Of a stretch of DNA of 14,594 bases, positions 1 through 6,913 are shown piece by piece. Under the pieces are notes generated by a model. It did no database searches. It was given only the letters and a program-made list of their open reading frames with translations, and had not been told where the DNA came from. Made by a program: the position numbers and the translations under genes. Positions within the stretch are counted from its first letter, which is position 1; the number at the start of each line of letters is the position of its first letter. The DNA is from HGM04593 sp045634365 (GTDB lineage: Bacteria > Bacteroidota > Bacteroidia > Bacteroidales > Bacteroidaceae), in assembly GCA_045634365.1 (NCBI GenBank), contig JAZRAC010000047.1, forward strand, positions 1-14,594, given 5' to 3'.

Positions 1-160
1 GAATTAAAAGTACATCAAATTATTTGACGGTTGTTTTAAAGTTCCTTACTTATACACGATTTATCTAAATAAATCTTCGTTGTACTGCTTGTCTGTATGG
101 AATGGTTTTCAAGGATCATCTTGCTTATCGAGCAGTGGAACTGCGTTCCTTGCCGAAAGC
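1..160 (-). other. Probable rRNA operon leader (leftward)
   Basis: Read leftward, the sequence after the promoter at 166-196 carries two small hairpins (arms GGAAC/GTTCC at 137-149, and TGCT/AGCA at 122-134). It is followed by a GATCCTTGAAAAC segment (about 105-120 on the minus strand), then AGTACAACGAAG and an A/T-rich run with no open frame of note. This order resembles, from memory, the leaders in front of 16S rRNA in Bacteroidales, where a TTCTTTGAAAA-like boxA segment follows the promoter. The 16S gene itself is not in the window, so the call is inference. It could also be the leader of another stable RNA or of a highly expressed protein gene. Confidence 0.5.
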
Positions 161-165
161 GAGTG

Positions 166-196
166 CAAAGGTATAGCAAATTTTTATAATACCAAA
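166..196 (-). promoter_or_regulatory. Strong Bacteroidota-type promoter, leftward
   Basis: On the minus strand TTTG (193-196) and TACCTTTG (166-173) are separated by 19 bases, an exact match to the TTTG / TAnnTTTG pattern known for the Bacteroidota primary sigma factor. Transcription would run left out of the window from about position 159. The A/T tracts upstream (198-237) are spaced about one helical turn apart, as in UP-like or curved upstream DNA. Confidence 0.7.
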
Positions 197-197
197 C

Positions 198-237
198 TTT
201 TTGAGAAGAAAAATTCAAACTTTTTTCACACTTTTTT
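198..237 (-). promoter_or_regulatory. Phased A/T tracts upstream of leftward promoter
   Basis: Four runs of five or six A or T lie at 198-202, 209-213, 221-226 and 232-237, with centres about 11 bp apart, directly upstream of the -33 box at 193-196. Such phasing can bend DNA or act as an UP-like element at rRNA promoters. The spacing is seen directly; the function is inferred. Confidence 0.4.
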
Positions 238-491
238 ACAATAGCGTTATTCTCAGCAAGTTACACAAAAACTTTTTTTACCGTTCAGCGCTCTTTATCC
301 ACCCCACTTTCAAACTCCCCCAAAAGGAGGGTTTTCAAATGGCTGCGGAATGGCAAAGTAAAGCAAAAAAAATTATATTGCAATACTTTTTTAAAGTTTT
401 TTTATTTTCACTACGAAAATTTTTATTTTACATATTCAAAGGAAATTGTAAAAAACAGATAAACGCTTACAGAAAACTTGTTTTTTTTCCG

Positions 492-499
492 TACTTTTG
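492..499 (+). promoter_or_regulatory. -7 box of the DUF5686 gene
   Basis: TACTTTTG matches TAnnTTTG exactly and lies 47 bases before the ATG at 547. No good -33 TTG is visible at the usual 19-23 base distance, so only the -7 element is supported. The expected transcript start is near 506. The stretch 240-490 before it is A/T rich and holds no gene that I can support. Confidence 0.5.
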
Positions 500-546
500 C
501 TGAGTATTTACGTATATATATTATAAACAAGGAAAAAACATCATTG

Positions 547-3126
547 ATGAGAATAACATTTACCCACATATTATTGCTTTTTGCTCTTTGCGCTACCCTA
601 ACATCCTATGCGCAAGAAACCAATAGGACACGTATATATGGCAAGATAAAAGACAAGGCAACAAATGAAGCCTTGCCCTACGCCTCAATTAGAATAAGAA
701 AGACCACGCAAGGATGCAGCAGCGACAATTACGGTTACTTCTCGTTCTTTGCCCAAGAGCTCAAAGACACGCTTGTAATATCGAGCATCGGGTATAAAGA
801 GGTGCGCATCCCTCTAAATTCAAAAACACGTTTCCCGCTGAGCGTGAAAATGGAAACAGAAAATTACGAACTTGCGGGAGTCACCATAAAGCCCAAACGC
901 GAGAAATACAAGAAGAAAAATAACCCGGCTGTGATGCTGGCGAAGAAAATCACCGAGCAACGCAACGACAACTCCCCCGAAAACAAGCCCTTCTACACAC
1001 GCAACCGCCACGAAAGGCTTAATGTCGCCCTCAACAATTTCAGTTCGGCAAAAGAGAGCCATTTTGGCAAGAATTTTTCGTTCCTCGACCAATACATCGA
1101 CACCTCGCTCGTGTCGGGAAAGCCCATCCTATATATATCTACGCGCGAAATGATAGGTAGCGACTATCATAGCAACGACCCCAAACGCAAGCGACAATAT
1201 ATAAAAGCACGCAGACGCAATGGTATTGACGATGTTGTGTCGGACGAGAATATGGAGGCTGTGTACCAAGAAGCATTCAGAGACCTCGACATATTCCAGG
1301 ACAACGTATCGCTTTTCGGAAACAAATTCGTAAGCCCCTTATCGAAATTGGGCCCCACATTCTACAAGTACTACATAATGGACACTGTGGATATAGAGAG
1401 TGAACGTTGTTACGACCTTGCATTCGTACCATTCAATTCCGAATCCTTCGGCTTCACCGGACACATATATGTAACCTGCGATTCCACATACTTCATAAAG
1501 CTCGTGCAGATGAACGTGCCCCACGACATCAATATGAACTTTATAGAATATATGAACATAAAACAGCACTTCGACCGCCTGCCCGACGGAACCCGCATAC
1601 TAAACAACGAATCCCTTGTAGCCGAATTTAAATTAGTAGACGGGGTAAACGGCCTCTACGCCCACCGTCAGGTAGAATATCGCGATTACAAATTCGAAAA
1701 AGACAGTATGGCAAACATTGTCCTCAATTTCCCCGGAGAGACATACGAGGACGACCACTCGACACGCCGCACACAAGAGTACTGGACCGACAACCGCATA
1801 GTTGAAGCCACCGGTAAAGAGATGTCCGTCGACCAGATGATGCGCGAGCTACGCAACAACCCCGTATACTACTGGCTGGAAAAAGGCCTCACTTTCCTAT
1901 TCACAGGCTGGATACCCATAAGAGAGCACGAGCCTCCCTTCTTCTACGGCCCCATAAACACCACCATCAGCCACAATGCGCTCGAAGGCTACCGTCTGCG
2001 CGCAGGAGCGATGACCTCGGCCTATCTCCACCCACGCCTCTTCGGTACCGCATACATTGCCTACGGCACAAAAGACAAGAAACTCAAATATATGGGCGAA
2101 ATAGAGTACTCCTTCAAGAACAAAAAGGAGCACCCCAACGAATTCCCCATACACTCCATAAAAATGCACTACGAGAACGATGTATTCCAATATGGGCAGA
2201 ACTACCTGTACACAAACAAAGACAACATATTTTTGAGCATCAAACGCAAGAGCGACAACAAGATAGGATACATAAAGAACGCAGAATTCACATACACCCG
2301 CGAATTCTACAACCACTTCTCCTACCAGCTCACACTGCGCAACCGCCAGAATATAGCATCGCACCTTGTACCATTTGAACGGGTAGAAACAATAGACAGA
2401 GTTTCGCAAAGCTATTTCACAAAAAAGCTCACCCAAAGCGAAGCAGAAATAAAACTACGCTGGGCACCGAAAGAGAAATTCACACAAACCAAATGGAACC
2501 GCTACCGTGTGCAACCCGAGCACCCCGTATTCACACTCACCCACACCCTCGGCATCAAAGGAATATTGGGCAGCGACTATAACTACCAGCACACAGAATT
2601 CAGTTTCGAAAAACGCTTCTGGTTCTCGGCCTTCGGCTACACCGACTGCATAATAAAAGCAGGAAAAGTATGGAACAAGGTACCCTTCCCACTACTCATT
2701 ATGCCCAACGCCAACCTATCTTATACCATACAAGACGAATCATACGCACTGATGAACGCAATGGAGTTCTTCAACGATGAATACGCCTCTTGGGACTTAA
2801 CCTACTATATGAACGGCCTGATATTCAACCGCATCCCCCTTATAAGAAAGCTCAATTGGCGCGAAGTAATATCGTGCCGAGGAATGTACGGCCGATTAAG
2901 CGAGCGCAACCGCCCCAACCCCGAGAACACCGGCTCGCTATATAAATTCCCATATGAGAACGACGAATATCACTATCTCGACGGCAAGCCATACGTAGAA
3001 ATAGGCATAGGAATTGAAAATATATTCAGGATATTGCGCGTGGACTATGTGCGCCGCATCACGTACCGCGACCTACCCGGAATTGACAAAGACGGCATTA
3101 GAATACAGCTGCACGTGCAATTCTAA
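547..3126 (+). CDS. DUF5686 outer-membrane protein with carboxypeptidase-regulatory-like domain
   Basis: The product is 859 residues. Residues 1-22 form a signal peptide ending in SYA before Gln. A carboxypeptidase D regulatory-like beta-sandwich follows at about 28-105, with the family pattern of RIYGKIKDKATNEALPYA and LVISSIGYKEVRIPL. The rest (about 115-859) matches the DUF5686 family: a periplasmic-looking middle part, then alternating aromatic strands typical of a beta-barrel, ending in the aromatic terminus LHVQF. The family is common in Bacteroidota outer membranes and has no established function; the regulatory-like domain is also found at the N-terminus of SusC/TonB-type proteins. 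I chose the ATG at 547 because the signal peptide begins there. A longer in-frame reading from a TTG at 478 would start upstream of the -7 box at 492-499. The gene stands alone and ends at a strong terminator facing the convergent protease gene. Coding bases are C-rich at third positions. Confidence 0.88.
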   Translation: MRITFTHILLLFALCATLTSYAQETNRTRIYGKIKDKATNEALPYASIRIRKTTQGCSSDNYGYFSFFAQELKDTLVISSIGYKEVRIPLNSKTRFPLSVKMETENYELAGVTIKPKREKYKKKNNPAVMLAKKITEQRNDNSPENKPFYTRNRHERLNVALNNFSSAKESHFGKNFSFLDQYIDTSLVSGKPILYISTREMIGSDYHSNDPKRKRQYIKARRRNGIDDVVSDENMEAVYQEAFRDLDIFQDNVSLFGNKFVSPLSKLGPTFYKYYIMDTVDIESERCYDLAFVPFNSESFGFTGHIYVTCDSTYFIKLVQMNVPHDINMNFIEYMNIKQHFDRLPDGTRILNNESLVAEFKLVDGVNGLYAHRQVEYRDYKFEKDSMANIVLNFPGETYEDDHSTRRTQEYWTDNRIVEATGKEMSVDQMMRELRNNPVYYWLEKGLTFLFTGWIPIREHEPPFFYGPINTTISHNALEGYRLRAGAMTSAYLHPRLFGTAYIAYGTKDKKLKYMGEIEYSFKNKKEHPNEFPIHSIKMHYENDVFQYGQNYLYTNKDNIFLSIKRKSDNKIGYIKNAEFTYTREFYNHFSYQLTLRNRQNIASHLVPFERVETIDRVSQSYFTKKLTQSEAEIKLRWAPKEKFTQTKWNRYRVQPEHPVFTLTHTLGIKGILGSDYNYQHTEFSFEKRFWFSAFGYTDCIIKAGKVWNKVPFPLLIMPNANLSYTIQDESYALMNAMEFFNDEYASWDLTYYMNGLIFNRIPLIRKLNWREVISCRGMYGRLSERNRPNPENTGSLYKFPYENDEYHYLDGKPYVEIGIGIENIFRILRVDYVRRITYRDLPGIDKDGIRIQLHVQF

Positions 3127-3201
3127 ATGGCAGCGTGTCAATAAAATACTTCGCAGCCAAGCAGCATCGTACACATCTTTCGCGTTGAATTTCAATGCCT
3201 T

Positions 3202-3252
3202 GTAAAGCAAAAAAGCTGTGTCAAAATTCTTGACACAGCTTTTTTGCTTTAC
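3202..3252. terminator. Bidirectional terminator, perfect 23-bp arms
   Basis: The arms 3202-3224 and 3230-3252 are perfectly complementary around the 5-base loop AATTC. Each arm contains a run of six A or T, so a U-tract follows the GC-rich core AGCTGTGTCAA on both strands. It lies 75 bases after the DUF5686 stop and 7 bases past the end of the convergent protease gene, and would end both transcripts. Confidence 0.9.
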
Positions 3253-3259
3253 GAGACTT

Positions 3260-4492
3260 CTACCAACCGGCCTCACGCCAACCGGCAACCTCGTACCACT
3301 CACAATAGGTAAAATCCTCATTAAAATTATTGGGGAAAAGAGCTGCATCCTTGGGCAGATACATAGAAATTCCACTCCACGACGAAGAGAGATAGATACT
3401 GCGACCAATAACACCCGACACCCACATATCACTTGCCGCTCTATAAGGAACAGCCGAGTCGAGCACCTCCTTCAATGCCTTATACTTATCATAAGGCAGA
3501 TATTTGAGCATTACAGAATTAACATCATAATAGTTGGGAAATTTCTGGGAATAACCCCATTTACCGCCGGGCAAATAGGCAAACAGACCATCATACTGCG
3601 GACGCATAGAGCTACTCAAATGCCCCACTACCGCATCGGCTGCAACGGCAGCCAAACTCTCCATCTGCGAACAGCGCACAGCCGATAGCACCACTCCGGT
3701 ACCCGACCCCGTATAGGCTGCCTTATAGGCCTCCATAATAGCTTGCAGCCCCACACTCTCGTCGAACAGGAGAGAGAGAATTTTATCATAAGGAGCACCG
3801 GCAGCAGGAATTTCGGCAGGAGAAGCAATAATCCAATCGGCACTGTTACGCAACGCATAAGCACTCTCCACACACTGCATAAAGCAGGCATCAAAGAAGA
3901 GCCTCTCGGGCTTTTGCGGTACCTTCAGCAATAGAGCAGCCAGCTCCTCGACATTCATACGACGAATATCATTCTCGCCACGCACCCAATCATCGCCAAA
4001 AGAGTAGAGCGAAGGAGGGCGACCATTATCAAAGAGCCACCCCGTTGCGTGCGACCACATAATAAGGTCCATTTTCTCGGCCGGACAATAACTCTGTACC
4101 CATTCGAGAACCTTGCGCATATCAGCCGTATCGCACGATGCCATCTCCCTGTCAAAAGTATACAAAGTTTCGGAAGCACCAACCCCGTTTTTATTAAAGA
4201 AACGCTGAATTCTTGGAGAATCATAATCATCCACATAGGCCAGCATATAACAATCGGCCGGCACGCCCACTGCCCCTGCAAGCATCTCATCAAGGTCGTC
4301 CTGCGCATAGCTTTTCAGGTCATTATCGGCAACAATATACACCAAGCAGGAGCGACGAGCCACGCTCCCCTCCTCGATAGGAGGAGTTATCTCCAATATA
4401 GTGGGAAGCCCCCACTCCTCGTCCGAAGAACCACCGCACGAAAATAAAAGTGGGAGTAAGAGAAATAACAGAAAAAAATCAACCCGCTTCAT
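3260..4492 (-). CDS. Clostripain-family (C11) cysteine peptidase lipoprotein
   Basis: The product is 410 residues and starts with a lipoprotein signal peptide: a hydrophobic run at 6-17, then the lipobox LFSC with Cys19. The residues after the cysteine are GGSSDEE, similar to the acidic lipoprotein export signal that places Bacteroidota lipoproteins on the cell surface. The clan CD catalytic pair is visible: His148 in LIMWSHATGW and Cys203 in RLFFDACFMQCVES. These match the His/Cys of C11 enzymes such as clostripain and PmC11 of Parabacteroides merdae, which cleave after Arg or Lys and self-process. The substrate here is unknown. The gene follows the small secreted-protein gene by 6 bases and very probably shares its promoter at 4943-4976. 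No key residue is missing. The family assignment is firm; the surface location is inferred from the acidic signal. Confidence 0.9.
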   Translation of the reverse strand: MKRVDFFLLFLLLPLLFSCGGSSDEEWGLPTILEITPPIEEGSVARRSCLVYIVADNDLKSYAQDDLDEMLAGAVGVPADCYMLAYVDDYDSPRIQRFFNKNGVGASETLYTFDREMASCDTADMRKVLEWVQSYCPAEKMDLIMWSHATGWLFDNGRPPSLYSFGDDWVRGENDIRRMNVEELAALLLKVPQKPERLFFDACFMQCVESAYALRNSADWIIASPAEIPAAGAPYDKILSLLFDESVGLQAIMEAYKAAYTGSGTGVVLSAVRCSQMESLAAVAADAVVGHLSSSMRPQYDGLFAYLPGGKWGYSQKFPNYYDVNSVMLKYLPYDKYKALKEVLDSAVPYRAASDMWVSGVIGRSIYLSSSWSGISMYLPKDAALFPNNFNEDFTYCEWYEVAGWREAGW

Positions 4493-4498
4493 CAGCCA

Positions 4499-4888
4499 TC
4501 AAGGCTTTGTAAATGTAAATTTATCACCCAAATAGAGCACACTCTTATTATCCTTGTACAACAGGCGTTTTTTCACTTTCGCCTCAACCTTCTCCAATTT
4601 AGAGCGTTTTTTCGAGAAATATATCATAGAAATTCTACCGGGCTTGCCCTCCTTAAAGTTCATATAATCTTTAAGTTCATAAGCATAGTGCTGACGATCG
4701 GGCAGCATCTTCGTCTTCTTCGACAATTTCACACCCTCAACAGGCTGAATTTCGGTAAAATATACAATGGAATCGCTATAAGAGTACGAAGCCCCGAAAA
4801 GATAGACAACATCCTCGCCCTTCTCTGCAGCCGACATTGCCACAGGTACAAACAAGAGGGCTATAACATATATATATATATATTTCAT
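4499..4888 (-). CDS. Small secreted protein, unknown function
   Basis: The product is 129 residues. Residues 1-20 form a signal peptide (hydrophobic core VIALLFVPVAM, cleavage likely after SAA), leaving a mature protein of about 109 residues rich in Lys, Tyr and Asp/Glu. Recognisable stretches are VVYLFGASYSYSDSIVYFTE near the mature N-terminus and LYLGDKFTF at the end. I recall similar secreted proteins in Bacteroides, all hypothetical, and know no function. Its own -7 box (TACTTTTG) is 55 bases upstream, and the C11 peptidase gene begins 6 bases downstream. A role as partner, substrate or inhibitor of that peptidase is possible but unproven. The signal-peptide start YIYIYV is encoded by an AT dinucleotide run. 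Confidence 0.78.
   Translation of the reverse strand: MKYIYIYVIALLFVPVAMSAAEKGEDVVYLFGASYSYSDSIVYFTEIQPVEGVKLSKKTKMLPDRQHYAYELKDYMNFKEGKPGRISMIYFSKKRSKLEKVEAKVKKRLLYKDNKSVLYLGDKFTFTKP
4868..4883. repeat. (AT)8 dinucleotide run in a signal-peptide coding region
   Basis: Eight AT units lie within codons 2-7 of the small secreted-protein gene, just after its ATG. Gain or loss of one unit would shift the frame and stop production of that protein. Whether the tract varies cannot be told from one sequence. Confidence 0.85.
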
Positions 4889-4942
4889 AATCTATGGAGA
4901 ATTACATTTATCACATTGCCCAATCGAGGGCGATTCTTTTCG

Positions 4943-4976
4943 CAAAAGTACTAAAATATCATCACGCAAGAAACAA
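4943..4976 (-). promoter_or_regulatory. Promoter of the small-protein/C11-peptidase operon
   Basis: On the minus strand TACTTTTG (4943-4950) matches TAnnTTTG exactly. A TTG lies at 4974-4976, 23 bases upstream, which is at the long end of the usual spacing. The leader would be about 48 bases long. Confidence 0.6.
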
Positions 4977-5145
4977 TATTGAAAAAATTAACACAGAATT
5001 TAGAAGTTACCGGAATTTCGGCACGGCAGAAACACTGTTCAGTAGAAATTTACAGTGGATACTACTATTTATTTGCTAAATATTCTTGCTTTTAACTTCT
5101 CGGTGTCCCGCGAGTAGTTCTTGCTTTAAACAAATTGTTTTATAT

Positions 5146-5167
5146 GTTCTTTTGTACCCAAAAGAAC
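5146..5167. repeat. Perfect hairpin GTTCTTTTG/CAAAAGAAC
   Basis: Nine-base arms at 5146-5154 and 5159-5167 flank the loop TACC. It sits at the left end of the larger palindromic region 5176-5397 and looks like the terminal part of that element. No U-tract follows, so it is not an obvious terminator. Confidence 0.6.
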
Positions 5168-5400
5168 CAAAAGGTCCGGCACACGAGTACGTTCAAGTCG
5201 CTCACGCCTCGGCTCGCGAATTGCAACGCAATATCCATCATTCATTCCTCACTTGTCATTAAAGGCTATTCGGCGAAGTTAAGGGGCTCCGGAAGCGTGC
5301 GGTATTGCGTTGTATGAAAATTAACGGCATACCGTACTATCTCCTCGCCTGTTTCCTTAACTTCGACGGCCTTTAATTCTTTCTCTTACGGTGCCGGTTA
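5146..5400. repeat. Nested imperfect palindrome; possible repeat element or structured RNA
   Basis: Beyond the hairpin at 5146-5167, several pairs of inverted segments share a centre near 5316-5320: ATTAAAGGC (5258-5266) with GCCTTTAAT (5369-5377), CGAAGTTAAGG (5274-5284) with CCTTAACTTCG (5355-5365), and CGGTATTGCGTT (5300-5311) with AACGGCATACCG (5323-5334, imperfect). The outermost pair, CCGGCAC (5176-5182) with GTGCCGG (5391-5397), is off-centre because the left side is longer. No credible gene lies here and no transposase is present. It may be a non-autonomous, MITE-like or REP-like element, or a structured RNA. The segments AACCAAAAGGTCCGGCAC and CAAAAGAAC remind me of dispersed repeats in Bacteroidota, but I cannot confirm copies. 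Confidence 0.5.
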
Positions 5401-5582
5401 TTTTTTAGAATTACCACTGCTGATATACTACACAATAATTAAGGTAATAATATAGAATGACATTAACTATTGGAATGTGGGGCAACTGCTATATTATCTC
5501 TATAATTAAAGATTTATTGGACCACAACTTTTTGCCATTGAGCCAGAAACACCCCAACCTCCCATCCGCAGAACTACTCAAC
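5401..5582. other. Non-coding stretch, nothing recognised
   Basis: This stretch between the palindromic element and the rpoD terminator is A/T rich. It has no RNA gene I recognise, no convincing promoter box and no plausible coding frame; a frame opening at 5457 runs into the antisense of rpoD. Confidence 0.5.
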
Positions 5583-5615
5583 AAAAAAGCGGGCCGCACT
5601 ATGAGTGTGGCCCGC
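5583..5615 (-). terminator. rpoD terminator
   Basis: On the minus strand a stem of 12 base pairs with one mismatch (arms 5604-5615 and 5589-5600, loop at 5601-5603, core GCGGGCC) is followed by six T (5583-5588). It lies 24 bases after the rpoD stop and is a standard intrinsic terminator. Confidence 0.9.
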
Positions 5616-5639
5616 AACCCTTTAATCCTATTTATCAAT

Positions 5640-6500
5640 TTATCCCAAATAGGATCTCAACAATTTACTGCGTTGGTTCTGTTTCAAACGGCGAATTGCT
5701 TTTTCCTTAATCTGACGCACACGTTCACGTGTAAGACCAAATCTATCGCCAATCTCCTCCAAAGTCATCTCCTGCATACCAATACCGAAGAACATCTGGA
5801 TAATCTCCTTCTCCCTGTCGGAGAGGGTTGAAAGAGCGCGATCAATCTCGCGTGAAAGCGACTCGCTAACCAAAAGATTATCTGCCATAGGAGAGTCGTC
5901 GTTCACCAGCACATCGAGCAAGCTGTTATCCTCACCATCGACAAAAGGAGCGTCGACAGAAATGTGGCGGCCCGAAACTTTTAGTGAATCCACAACCTTA
6001 TCCACCGGAAGATCCAACTGCTCGGCAAGTTCCTCGGCCGATGGGCGACGCTCATTCTCCTGTTCAAATTTTGAGAAGGCCTTGCTTATCTTGTTTAGCG
6101 AACCCACCTGGTTCAACGGCAAGCGCACAATTCTCGATTGCTCGGCAAGAGCTTGAAGAATAGATTGTCTGATCCACCACACAGCGTAACTAATGAACTT
6201 GAAACCTCTTGTTTCGTCGAACTTCTCGGCAGCCTTAATAAGTCCCAAGTTTCCCTCGTTTATCAAGTCGGGAAGGCTTAATCCTTGATTCTGATACTGC
6301 TTTGCCACCGAAACCACGAAACGCAGATTGGCTCTGGTTAGTTTTTCAAGTGCTCTACGATCGCCTTTTCTTATTCGCTGGGCCAATTCCACCTCTTCCT
6401 CAACGGTTATAAGATCCTCACGGCCAATCTCTTGCAAATACTTATCAAGCGAAGCACTTTCGCGGTTTGTAATACTTTTTGTAATTTTTAATTGTCTCAT
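5640..6500 (-). CDS. rpoD: Primary RNA polymerase sigma factor RpoD/SigA
   Basis: The product is 286 residues. It directs core RNA polymerase to housekeeping promoters. Region 1.2 is at about 15-47. Region 2 is at about 51-120, with NLRFVVSVAKQY (58-69) and the -10 recognition segment FDETRGFKFISYAVWWIRQS. Region 3 is at about 121-205 and region 4 at about 219-280, with the helix-turn-helix MTLEEIGDRFGLTRERVRQI. Region 1.1 is absent, as in the Bacteroidota primary sigma factor, which reads TAnnTTTG rather than TATAAT. The start MRQLKITKSITNRESASLDK is the conserved family start. A strong promoter at 6527-6557 precedes it and is of the type this sigma factor reads, so self-expression is expected. 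It ends at the terminator 5583-5615. Confidence 0.97.
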   Translation of the reverse strand: MRQLKITKSITNRESASLDKYLQEIGREDLITVEEEVELAQRIRKGDRRALEKLTRANLRFVVSVAKQYQNQGLSLPDLINEGNLGLIKAAEKFDETRGFKFISYAVWWIRQSILQALAEQSRIVRLPLNQVGSLNKISKAFSKFEQENERRPSAEELAEQLDLPVDKVVDSLKVSGRHISVDAPFVDGEDNSLLDVLVNDDSPMADNLLVSESLSREIDRALSTLSDREKEIIQMFFGIGMQEMTLEEIGDRFGLTRERVRQIKEKAIRRLKQNQRSKLLRSYLG

Positions 6501-6526
6501 TGTGCTTTTGGTACAATTTCAATTTG

Positions 6527-6557
6527 CGAAAATAATATATTTTACCTACAAATACAA
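6527..6557 (-). promoter_or_regulatory. rpoD promoter
   Basis: On the minus strand TTG (6555-6557), 20 bases, then TATTTTCG (6527-6534): this fits TTG-N19-21-TAnnTTTG with one mismatch. The start would be near 6520, giving a leader of about 20 bases. Confidence 0.65.
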
Positions 6558-6632
6558 CTCTTCGCGCCAAAATGTTGTTAAAACAGGCTAAAAAAAATCG
6601 ACCATTGCAATGAAACTTATAGAAAAACATTC

Positions 6633-6661
6633 CTATCGCAATTGTAAAATGGGCTATCGCA
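6633..6661. repeat. Direct repeat CTATCGCA, 21 bp apart
   Basis: CTATCGCA occurs at 6633-6640 and again at 6654-6661, exactly two helical turns apart. Both copies are upstream of the rpoD promoter, whose -33 box ends at 6557. Two same-face binding sites for a regulator would look like this, but the repeat is only 8 bases and could be chance. Confidence 0.35.
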
Positions 6662-6728
6662 CCACCGTGCAATCAACTGAAAAGGGAGAAAAGTAGAAAC
6701 TACCCCTAAACGGTTGCCATTTTACAAA

Positions 6729-6773
6729 CAAAGTTACAAAACACAAAAGCAACAAGCGAAAAACGTAACTTTG
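6729..6773. promoter_or_regulatory. Facing TAACTTTG boxes in an inverted repeat
   Basis: CAAAGTTAC (6729-6737) and GTAACTTTG (6765-6773) form a perfect 9-bp inverted repeat. Each arm holds TAACTTTG, an exact -7 box: one points left toward rpoD, the other right toward the 3' end of uvrA. Neither has a clear -33 TTG at 19-23 bases. They could be a distal rpoD promoter plus an antisense promoter, or an operator. The rest of the 413-base spacer 6501-6913 shows no gene and no clear uvrA terminator. Confidence 0.4.
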
Positions 6774-6913
6774 CCGACAAATGCAATTCCAACAGCACAC
6801 CTGCAATGGTCGAGATTTTAAACATCAATAAGGATGTGTGTCACCTTATAGAGTTTATTTTAGAACTATTCTCACAGCTTCAAATGTTAATTTTTATAAA
6901 AGAAATAAAGGTA

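Noticed and set aside
312..334. A hairpin AAACTCCCC/GGAGGGTTT with loop CAAAA.
   Set aside because: The stem has a mismatch and a wobble pair, has no gene ending at it, and is followed only by a short T run.
201..503. A 100-residue open frame on the + strand.
   Set aside because: Composition is Phe/Lys-rich from A/T-rich DNA, no domain is seen, and it covers the phased tracts and promoter region.
478..546. A longer start of the DUF5686 protein from TTG at 478.
   Set aside because: It would begin upstream of the -7 box at 492-499 and puts 23 residues before a good signal peptide; ATG at 547 is the natural start.
1897..2436. A 179-residue open frame antisense to the DUF5686 gene.
   Set aside because: It is a shadow of the real coding frame, with Val/Tyr/Cys-rich low-complexity sequence.
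5033..5057. Inverted repeat CACTGT/ACAGTG.
   Set aside because: Six-base arms with a 13-base loop are expected by chance in this amount of sequence.
5135..5317. A 60-residue frame within the palindromic element.
   Set aside because: It crosses several inverted repeat arms and shows no domain or start signal; it is probably a by-product of the repeat.
6781..6831. A 16-codon frame (starting MQFQQHTC) just after the rightward TAACTTTG box.
   Set aside because: Too short, without domain or ribosome-binding support, and the promoter itself is uncertain.
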